The notes under the pieces are model-generated. The model was not told the origin of the DNA. It made no database searches and was given only the letters and a program-made list of their open reading frames with translations. This document shows positions 46,701-55,360 of a DNA stretch of 64,000 bases, piece by piece; position 1 is the first letter of the stretch; each line of letters starts with the position of its first letter. The stretch is from Meloidogyne chitwoodi. Taxonomy: Eukaryota; Nematoda; Chromadorea; Rhabditida; Meloidogynidae. The translations under genes and the position numbers were made by a program. The stretch lies in the NCBI GenBank assembly GCA_015183035.1, contig JACZZP010000016.1, positions 434,001 through 498,000 of the forward strand. Direction: 5' to 3'.

Positions 46701-49136
46701 GGTTGCACTTTCTCTTTACCTTTTTTCACACAATCCATTAAAGTAATAAACATGAATATAATTAAAAATAAAATAATAAAGTTTGTTGAATTCATCTTTA
46801 AAGAAAAAATATTATTTTTCGACTTTTTGTTAAAGAGTAAATAATTGAAATATATTATTTAAATTTTCCCAATGTTAGATAATTAATTTTTCAGAATAAA
46901 TTTTTTGTTTTACCCCCCTTGTATAAAATTATAAAAAAACTCTATTTATTAGCAAATCGAGAACTAATTTAAATTATTAAAAAAAATATTTTTAAAATGG
47001 TAAAGTTGGAAGGCTTCCCCTGTATTTATTCACAAATGGCCACGCCCAAATTGTATTTGGGCGTGGGCTTCAAATATCAAAATTTTAAAGGTAGTTTTTA
47101 AAGTAAAAGAAAAAGAAAAATTTTAAATAAATTTCGCAATTAAAAATTTTATTTTGGCTATAGATATATCAATTTTTGGCACTGATGTTTAATAAATCTC
47201 TCTCCTCTTTATATTTCGCAATAATTTTTTTCCATTTTTATACATAAAATTACGTGTGGATTTAGATGTGTAAAAGGGCATTTTCCCTAAATAAATTTTT
47301 TTAAATTTATTAAATATTTATTTTATCAAAAATTTATTTTATTTTTATTAATTATAAAATAAATATCGAAAAAGAAAACAATATAATCCTCTGAGGACTA
47401 AAATCGAGATAATTATGTTTTCCTATAAATTTCTCAAAAATTAGCCAAATTTTATAAATTTTAATTTTTAAATAAATCTAATTTTATTTAATTTATTTTT
47501 TAAATTTTAGTTTATAATTTTATGTAAATTTTAAAAAAAGTTATGATAAAATAACTAAATAGGTAATTGAGTTATGTTAAAGGAAGAGAGCGCAGAGTAA
47601 GTTAACTTTCTCTTTCATTTCAAAAAGAGTAAATAGAGGAACTAAGCAAGTAGGTAATTACCGCGGCTGCTCCCTTCACATTCTCTAGTTAATTTTAATC
47701 ATAACTTTTCTTAATTTCATCCTATAACGATGATTTTGTCATATTTTGAATTAGCTCGAAGAGATTAACAGATTGGCATATAATTCAAATTTTTGTATAA
47801 AAGTATTTAATTAATAATTTTTTTAAGGCAAGAAATCTCTGCAACAAAGACGGTGGTGAAATGGTAAGTATTCATAGTGCTGAGGAAGAACAATTTGTAG
47901 CAACATTAGCCTTACCTTTAATTACTAAATGTCAAACTGATAATACTGTTTGTAAACAACGTGTTCCTGATACAATGGATGGAATGCTAAGATCTTGTTA
48001 TATTGGATTGAACCGTGCTGCGATTTTTCCTAAGTGAGAGTTTATATTTTATAAAATAGTAAAAAATGAAAGCATGGATTGGTCTTTCCATTTATAGTTA
48101 GCTAATATTTTCCTAAATTAATTAAAATTTACATAAAAAATTTCAAATAATTTAAGCTATGATGCAACAGTAGTACAAACTTGGTCAGATGGAACAAATG
48201 TTGATTTTGCTTCTGTTCCAACCCCTGGAGTGCCTCAAACAGTTGTTCCGCCGTGGGGTCCAGGAAGTCCTAGTGGAGCTAGTGATGCTGCTACTCAACG
48301 TTTTTTGAACTTTTATTAATTAAATTTTAAATAAATTTATAGAAGGTTACCCAGAGGATTGTGTTACCATGTATAAGGGAACAGATGGTGCAATTAATTG
48401 GAATGACATTTCTTGCTTTCACAAACTTGGCTGTGTCGTTTGTAAACGTCAATGTAATGGTCAAACATGTGGAACAGGCGGAGGCACAGAAACTCCAACC
48501 TGTGGAAAAGATGGTTGGCAGTGGGCAAAGGAAGGAACTTCTGGACGTGAATATAGAATATTTGATGTTCCCTCACCTGGTAATTATTGGCAGGTAAATT
48601 TAGTCCAAAAAATAAGTTAAATAAAAAATATTTTATTAAATATTCAAGGCTTTAGCTACTTGCAATAGTAATGGTGCAAAAGTTGCCTCTTACCATTCTG
48701 ACGAACAAAAATCTCTTATTACTCAAATGTGTCAGTCATCAAATTGTGCTTGGATAGGGATGCATACATCTCCGAGTGGAACAAAATATTGGGATGACGG
48801 AAGCCAAAATAATTATCAAAATTTATTAGAGGTGATTTTTGAGTCCTGCTGCTTGTTCAGTTTTTAGCCGAAAAAACTGACTGCTCTGTTCTAATTATTA
48901 AAAATATTTTTGTAAAAAAATGGCTAAAAATTTTAATTTTTTAGCAATCTGATTGTCAGAAAAAACCAAAGGCACCAAGTTGTGGAGGAGGAAAAGGAGG
49001 TGGAGGCAATCCTCCAAGTGGTGGTAATTGCCCAAATGATTGTACAGCAGTTTCCTCTTCTGGAAAAACGACAGATCAAAGCTGTGAGAGTTCTTGTGGT
49101 GCAGTTGTTTGTGAGAAGGAATGCAAGCTTCCATAA
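43757..49136 (+). CDS. secreted two-domain C-type lectin, gene B (389 aa)
   Basis: Exons 43757-43951, 47828-48033, 48157-48299, 48343-48593, 48649-48831, 48945-49136; all GT..AG, phases agree (390 codons). The start at 43757 is preferred over the in-frame 43706 because it gives a compact signal peptide (MNIIYSILIFLNFAIFIIAQ). Domain 1: CPDGWATRKD, ARNLCNKDGGEMVSIHS, YIGLNR, EDCVTMY, WNDISC, VVCKRQC. Domain 2: CGKDGWQW, TCNSNGAKVASYHSD, AWIGMHT, WDDGS, then a Gly/Cys-rich tail ending VVCEKECKLP. No classical EPN/QPD calcium motif was noticed. It is the inverted paralogue of gene A; the last 36 residues of exon 1 and the start of intron 1 are nearly identical. Intron 1 (3.9 kb) contains BED gene 3 on the minus strand. 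Confidence 0.82.
43952..44070. repeat. direct repeat bracketing nested BED gene 3, inner copy
   Basis: attttagtttata..., aaaaaaagttatgattaaat, aactaaataagggtagtt and gttaaaggaagag; the reverse complement of the 42136-42240 unit, repeated in direct orientation at 47480-47593. Confidence 0.68.
44554..46795 (-). pseudogene. secreted BED-type zinc-finger gene, copy 3, frameshift in first finger; nested in lectin B intron 1
   Basis: Exons by homology: 46795-46516, 46263-46204, 46074-45822, 45025-44963, 44804-44554. Leader MNSTNFIILFLIIFMFITLM, then a short Pro-rich region. The exon at 46074-45822 is 253 nt where the phases need 252: one extra base near 46020 (gccatccgtc on the plus strand) shifts the frame between FAWNYF and the finger CIFC..HLLHLH. 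Everything downstream is open in the proper frame and ends GST, like copy 2. So this is either a very recent pseudogene or a single-base sequence error. The second finger is disturbed in the same way as in copy 2. An hAT-like element lies in its third intron. Confidence 0.6.
45055..45706. mobile_element. TAGAGAT-type element with perfect 8-bp target duplication
   Basis: Starts TAGAGATTGGG and ends CCGGCCGATCTCTA, flanked by attatttt at 45047-45054 and 45707-45714. Interior is rich in caaataatttgatatttga palindromes; 45240-45480 is a different, apparently unrelated core. A related fragment is at about 23470-23590. 652 bp, no ORF. Confidence 0.8.
46809..46836 (-). promoter_or_regulatory. conserved upstream box, copy 3
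   Basis: Minus-strand tttaacaaaaagtcgaaaaa then taatatt just upstream of the BED gene 3 ATG (46795), as in copies 1 and 2. Confidence 0.5.
47480..47593. repeat. direct repeat bracketing nested BED gene 3, outer copy
   Basis: Same direction as 43952-44070: aaaaaaagttatgataaaat, aactaaatagg, gttaaaggaagagagcgc. The following 47600-47815 region corresponds, inverted, to 37850-38020. Confidence 0.65.
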
Positions 49137-49585
49137 ATTTTGAATAAAAAGAATATAATTACTAGAAAAAATGATAGAACAAAATTAATAAAATTTGAAT
49201 AGGAATAATTAATTATTTTTTAATTAGTACTACCTCTTTAAATTGTTAACCTCAAATAGTGATTAAAAATAAATTAATTTTTGGTTAATTAATAATTTTT
49301 AAAAAATGTTTAATTTTTAATATTCTTTATGGTGACCTAAAAGTTTCAATAGAACACAGATTTTTCATCAGAAAATTATTTAAAAATAAAAAAAAATAAA
49401 TTTCTCTTTTTTAAATTTAATTAGTAAAATAATTAATAAATGAAACGAAATTATAAAATTTAAAAAAATTATTTAATTTGCTAAAACAGAAGAATAAAAT
49501 TAAAAATAGAAAATTAGGTAATTAAAAAAATTTTTAAATAAATAAAAATAATAATTAAAACTAATTTTTCACTGTTTTTAATTAT
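49137..49585. other. intergenic between convergent lectin B and the 49586 gene
   Basis: A+T-rich; no exon, repeat or RNA gene seen. Confidence 0.45.
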
Positions 49586-51120
49586 TTATTCCTCCATTAT
49601 TTCCTTTCCTTTTCTACTTTGTTTGTTTGGACGATTTTGGTTATTTAAATAATGTTCTTGACTAACAAAACCATTTTCTTCTGTAAGTCCTTCTAAAGCT
49701 AATTTTTGTATTCCGTTTAATATAAATTCATCATTTGTTATATAATCATCAATATTAATTATTTCATTTTCTTTGTCATTAACTTAATTAAAAATTTATT
49801 TAAAAAAATTAAATTAGAGTAAAATCAAAATATTTTTGTGTCCCTATTACAAGAAAATTAGGTTATCCAACATTTAAAAATATTTTTTTCTAATCTAATC
49901 ATCGGGGGGTATTTCATAGCCCTTCCGATGTCCTAAAATTTAGTGACTAAAAATGTAAATAAAAAATAAAAATTAATTTAACATTTTTTAACCTTCTTTT
50001 TCCTTTGAATTTGTTCCTTGTTTATTTTTTGGATACAAAGGGGGAAGTCCTGAACTTTGTGGAAATTGATTGTTGTATTTACGTTTTTGACCAATTGGAG
50101 TATTTTTATTAGATAATCTAAGCTGTAAACTAAAATCATAAACTTGCTTAAGATAATTATTAATTTCTTCAAGTTGAGCTAAAATTGTATTTTTCTTTGC
50201 AATTAAAATGTTTTCTGAATTAATAATATTATTTTGCTCTTTTTCTAATTTTAATAAAAGTGTTTGGTGTTCTTCTAACTAAATTAAAAATATTTTTTTA
50301 ATTTAATTAATTTATATTTATTTAATTAAAAATTTATTTATTTAATTAATTTATAATATTTAATAATTAATTTATCTGACCGGATTAATGTCCATAATAT
50401 TTTGATATTTTTCATACATTCTTTTACTATCAAAATTTGGATTGCCCGATTTAATTAAATTAATTTGGTCCTATAAAATAAAATTTATTAAAAAATAATA
50501 ATTTAAATAAATTACATTAATATAATTTATACAATTCTGTTTATGTCTTTTTTCTTCATTAATTTTATTTAATTCTTTATTTAAATTATTAAAATTATAA
50601 CATAAAAAGTTATATTGCGTTAAAATAGTTGATCCTTTAATATTTTTTATTTAATTTATTTTTTTTTTAAATAATTAAAAAAATATTTTAAAATTTTAAT
50701 TTAAATAGAAAAAATATTTTTTAAATATTTTTAATTAAAAAATTAATATTTTTTAATTCATTAATTTCCCTAGATAGTTAAATTAATTTTTATTGATTTA
50801 AAATTAATTATCAATATAAAATTAATTTTATTAATTTAATTTATTAAATTTTAAAATTATTTAAAAGAAAAGTTTTACCTGAGTTCTTTAAATTAATCTC
50901 CTCAAGTGGCTTTAAACAACTTGCTAATTTAGCTAATTCAAATTTAAGTTGAGGCTAAAAAAATATTTTTAATTATTTAAAAATTAAAATCTACAGGTTT
51001 ATCATAATATTGTTTAATTTCTTTTTTAGAGCTTTCACATAATTTTAAACTAAAAGATATCATTCCAGTTGAAAATGAATAAAATTGATGAAAATAAAAT
51101 AAAATAAATATTAAATTCAT
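49586..51120 (-). CDS. secreted protein of unknown function, 297 aa, six exons
   Basis: Exons 51120-50995, 50954-50879, 50634-50516, 50470-50381, 50278-49993, 49782-49586; all GT..AG, phases agree (298 codons). Leader MNLIFILFYFHQFYSFSTG. Exons 1-3 each carry one cysteine or more (SLKLCESS, LASCLKP, FLCYNF, QNCINY). Exon 5 is a heptad-like Leu/Glu/Lys helix (LEEHQTLLLKLEKEQNN..), probably a coiled coil, followed by a basic GQKRKY motif. The C-terminus (RKGKEIMEE) recalls the end of the 22786 protein (RGKGKQIIEDN). No known domain. Tail-to-tail with lectin B. Confidence 0.65.
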
Positions 51121-51919
51121 TTTTTTAAATAATTAATTTAAATTTTTCTAAAAATTTAAATTAAATTATTTATTTATGAGTATGAATATAAATTTTGATT
51201 CAAAAGAAAATTAAAAAAATATTCGAATATTAGATTTATTATTATTCGTTAAATGGTGCAAAAGTTAATAAAATAAAATAGGTAATTAACTTTATTAAAT
51301 AAAAAATTTATTTTTTTATTTTGCGCTCAAATTATTTAATTTTTTAAACTTTTAAATATAAAAAAATAAAATAAAAAAGCCTTTATTTTTTTAAATTAGC
51401 ATTTAATAAATTAAAGAAAAAGTCTATGCCTTAAATAAATTAAAATTAATTTATTAATAGTTAAAATTACACATCATGTCCTTTAATTGCCCTTTTAAAA
51501 ATCTGCCCTTTAAAAAAAAATTTTTTTTGCACTTTTTTAAAATCTAGCATCCTTTTTAATAGACTTGCCGCTTTAATAAAAATGTTATTAAAAAGGAAAC
51601 GTGATTAGGTACTTCCTTTTATTAAATTAAATAAAGTGCATAATTTAAAATTTATTTTTAAATTTCGAAAATGATCTAGTGCAATTTGATTGTTTATATT
51701 AATTTAAAAAATTATATCCTAAACGGAAGTTTTACAAAATATATATTTTTTAATAAAATTAAATAATTATAAAGAAAATAAAATTAATTAAATTAAATTT
51801 TTATTTTTATTAAAAATTTTAATATTAACAAAATTCAAATAAAAACTGCTGTTTTTCATGTCCGTTTAACCCTTTTTGCCTAAAATCTATTTATCTTAAA
51901 ATTTATTTTTCAATTAATG
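51121..51919. other. promoter side of the 49586 gene; otherwise empty
   Basis: A+T-rich sequence up to the transposon cluster; no ORF or repeat recognised. Confidence 0.4.
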
Positions 51920-52043
51920 CAGGGGTGTGCCAAATTGAATTTTAAAAAACTAGAACGAGAATACGAGATTGAATAATAAAATACGAGCACGAGATACGAG
52001 AAGGCCAAAAAACACGAGAATATACGAGACGAGGCACACCCTG
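51920..52043. mobile_element. hAT-like terminal inverted repeat element
   Basis: CAGGGGTGTGCC..GGCACACCCTG ends with an interior of repeated atacgag units. No matching 8-bp flanks, so the duplication may have decayed. Confidence 0.55.
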
Positions 52044-52120
52044 TCTTCACTTTTTTTTATTAAAAAATAATTTGAAATATCTCTAAATTTATTTATTTAA
52101 TAAAAGTAATATAAATAAAT

Positions 52121-52634
52121 GGTTGAAGACTTTTGCGCCACTAAAATTTGCGCCACGACACTTGTGACGCGACATTTGCGCCTCCAATTAAATAAAAAAC
52201 ATAAAATAACTTTTTATTAAAAATTAAGATTCAACATTTATTTAAAAAATGTATTAACAAAAGAGAAAATGTAAATGAAAATTATATTTTCGACTTTTTT
52301 GAAAAACTTACTGACATAAATAACCTAAAACAGATATGCTTTTATTCAAAAGACGGTAATATTAAAATAAACAAATCACAAAAAAATATGCCCATCTTTC
52401 TTCTTTATGCACTTACAAATGAAAAACGCCTTGATCTTTTTCTATGTGGTTGAATATCAAATTAGTTTTATAGTTTTTTTATCTAACATTATAGTTAATA
52501 CCTTTTTTAAAATAAATGTTGAATCTTAATTTTTAATAAATAGTTATTTTATGTTTTTTATTTAATTGGAGGCGCAAATGTCGCAGCGCATATGTTTCAC
52601 GCGCAAAAGTCGCCGGCGCAAATGTCGGCGTACC
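52121..52634. mobile_element. GGT-type TIR element with GCGCAAA subterminal repeats, copy 1
   Basis: Ends GGTTGAAGACTTTTGCGCC and GGCGCAAATGTCGGCGTACC, flanked by aaataaat on both sides (52113-52120, 52635-52642). Long inner arms (ggcgcaaatgtcgc, aattaaataaaaaacataaa, taagattcaacatttatt) are inverted as well. The core (52265-52440) is a diverged relative of the core of the next element. Confidence 0.8.
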
Positions 52635-52656
52635 AAATAAATATATAAATTTAATA

Positions 52657-53382
52657 GGTTCTGCGACTTTTGCGCCGCGACGTTTGCGCCGGGCGACATT
52701 TGCGCCGCGACTTTTGCGCCGCTATTAACTTTAAAAAAAATAAAATATTTATTAAAAATTAAACGTTAACATTTATTATAAAAATAGTATCAGCTAAGTT
52801 TTCATAAGCTAACAGTCTATAAACTAATTACCCCAGTCATTAATACCTTTGGTAGTTAAACGATAGGATAATGCGTGTAAATGAGATATCCACATCTGAT
52901 CATTAACATTATCTGGTTCTTGCTGATCAAAAATTGTAATTAATTCTCTAATTGCTTCGTCATTTCGAGCATAAGCTCTTGAACGTGGAGCATCCACAAC
53001 TGGCCGTGTTAATTCATGAGGATGTAGAAGTCCATATATCACAAAAAAATATGCCCATTCTGCTTTTATATTCTCTAACAAACAAAACGTCTAGATCTGT
53101 TCATTTGTGACAATTAGAAAATAATTGAGTTTTTAAATTAAATTAGGTTTATTAGATGTTACAAATAAAAATGTTAAATATAAAATTTATTGTTAGTTTA
53201 ATTTTAATTTTTAATAAATATTTTATTTTTTTTAAAGTTAATAGCGGCGCAAAAGTCGCGGCGCAAATGTCATCCGGCGCAAAAGTCGCGGCGCAAAAGT
53301 CTTCGGCGCAAAAGTCCCCGGCGCAAAAGTCGCGGCGCAAACGTCGCGGCGCAAAAGTCCCCGGCGCAAAAGTCGGTTTACC
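52657..53382. mobile_element. GGT-type TIR element with GCGGCGCAAAAGTC arrays, copy 2
   Basis: Ends GGTTCTGCGACTTTTGCGCC and GGCGCAAAAGTCGGTTTACC; flanks atttaata at 52649-52656 and 53383-53390. The right end has nine or so copies of a gcggcgcaaaagtc-like unit, the left end about four in inverse orientation. The core holds an 85-codon open frame on the minus strand (53081-52824, contains RAYARNDEAIRELITIF), more G+C-rich than the host; it may be a remnant of a protein of the parent element or a captured exon. Not recognised. Confidence 0.82.
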
Positions 53383-53390
53383 ATTTAATA

Positions 53391-54082
53391 TATATCAAAA
53401 CATTACAGTTCAGTATTTTTAATTAAATTTTTTTCAATAATTAAAGCATAAAATTTAAAAAAATATTTAATAAATCTAATAAACAAATTACCATAAAATT
53501 TAAATTTATACTTTATGTGAAAATAAAAAATTGAACTAAAATTTTAAAAAAATATAGGTAATCTAAATATGCAGTAAAAGAAAAATAGAAAATAAATAAC
53601 AATTTTATCTTGACAGAATTCTTTTTCAAAATATCACAAGTTTGGTCTCCTTAAAAATTAAATTTATGTAAAAATCTTAATTTTAGGCATCTAAAACAAT
53701 ATAAAAAAATTTAAAGTTTCCATTAAATTTACGTCAATTTTAAATTATAATAAATAATTTAGGATTGCTTATAACGAAAAAATAAATACACTTTTTGGAT
53801 TTAAAACACTAGGTCTATCTACTAAGGATATAAAAACATTAGTTTAAAAATCTGGTTCTTATTTAAATATTTATTTTTTTAATTATATTATTTCTTACAT
53901 AGAGAAATATCAATTTAATCAAAATGCATGTTCCTGGTTAGTGTTGCCCGTCATTGGCAGTGGTATGTCCTGCATTGTGCCCATGCGTTCCTACATAATA
54001 ATTAACTTTTAATTTTGTTTTATTCAATCTGTTCTAATATCGAGTGTATTTTAGTAAAAAACACATAAGCAGTGCTTGGAAG
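53391..54082. other. intergenic, no gene seen
   Basis: A+T-rich without supported exons. Confidence 0.4.
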
Positions 54083-54223
54083 CAGGGTTGGGTCGAAATT
54101 TCGATTTCGAAAACCGAAATTTCGAGGTTTTTATTTCGAATTATTTCGATTTCGCGAAATTAAAAAATTTCGATTTCGAAGGAATTTCGATTTCGAACTT
54201 TTTCCAATTTCGACCCAACCCTG
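54083..54223. mobile_element. hAT-like MITE, perfect 8-bp target duplication
   Basis: CAGGGTTGGGTCGAAATT..AATTTCGACCCAACCCTG, flanked by cttggaag at 54075-54082 and 54224-54231. The body is made of atttcgatttcga units. The frames 54072-54305 and 54076-54393 only read through it. Confidence 0.9.
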
Positions 54224-55008
54224 CTTGGAAGGTAATTCCAAAATCATACTCATACTCAATAAGTATGATGCATGGGCAAATTTTTATTGTCGATATGAAG
54301 TATGAGTATGAACAAAATCTAAAATTCCAAGCACTGCTAAGAAATCAAAGATTCCCCTATCATCTTTATCCTTATACCATTATATTCTTATAAGAAGAGT
54401 CTAATTTTTAACATATTCTTTTTAGATACACTTTTCAGTTATGTGACAGACCGCACTTTTATACTGTAAAGCGGAATCCTAACCCAGCGCCCAAAAGGAA
54501 CCCTCAGGATGAAAGAGCATTTTATATCAATTTCCTTTCCTAGCCATTTCATTATCTCTATCATTAATCTCTTACGTTCATGCTCATTCCCACTATTGCT
54601 TACTCATATGTTTCCCCTATTTAATGTATATTGTTCTCCCCATTAATCAGTTCCCAGTTATTCATTCTTATAATTGTATAATTTACCCCCACTGAATAAA
54701 AGCAACCCGGTATGGCTTGTGTATAATAGAGTACCGGCGAAGAGCCTGATCAACCCAACGCTCGGTCTTTAGGGACAATTAAGGAATAGGGCCTAATTCC
54801 ATTCAAATGGAACAAACAACACGCACTCCACTTATTGTACGCAAGTTGTAATATTTTATAAAAAAAATATAAAGAGAAATAAGGAGACTAAAATCAACAA
54901 TCTTTGCCAGTATGACTTAAAATTCATCAACCCCTCGGCGAATTACATCCTTTCTCCCAAGAGAAACTTGCGGGGATAGCTGTCAATCATCTTCCTTTTC
55001 ATTCCGAG
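54224..55008. other. intergenic; LTR-like segment at about 54440-54850
   Basis: From tgtgacagaccgcactttta to about 54850 the sequence is richer in C, has a TATA-like tgtatattg, an aataaaag poly(A) signal followed by tggcttgtgtataatag, and tgggacaattaagg-type text. This resembles a solo LTR, but the borders and target duplication were not resolved. No gene seen. Confidence 0.35.
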
Positions 55009-55153
55009 TAAGGTTGTCGGTTCCTGGAGAATTACCGGGTACCCGGAACCGGAACCGAAAGTTCGGGTATCCGGAACCGGATCCGAAAACCGAACCGAAA
55101 ATTTCGGATATCCGGCCTTTTTTCGGTTCCGGAACCCGGAACCGACAACCTTA
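55009..55153. mobile_element. hAT-like MITE with near-perfect 8-bp target duplication
   Basis: TAAGGTTGTCGGTTCC..GGAACCGACAACCTTA, flanks attccgag and gttccgag. The interior is made of ccggaaccgg units. Confidence 0.75.
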
Positions 55154-55360
55154 GTTCCGAGGTGTTAATTATTTCTCCATTTTGCCGAGCGCCTAGTTCT
55201 CCATTTTAAAAAATATTATAAATTGCGTACAAAACTTGCGGACTTTTTGTGTACATAACGGAAAAGTAGCTCTTTTTAATTAAATTCTACTCTCTATTAT
55301 AGTGCCAGAGAAAGATTAAAAAATTCAAAAATATAGTATTGAAAAAAATAATAAGTATCA

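Noticed and set aside
53236..53370. CRISPR-like array
   Set aside because: Units are contiguous variants of one 14-bp motif with no spacers, in eukaryotic DNA, and part of a transposon end.
53156..53422. Open frame with repeated AKVAAQKSS-like text
   Set aside because: It is a translation of the gcggcgcaaaagtc array at the end of a transposon, not a protein.
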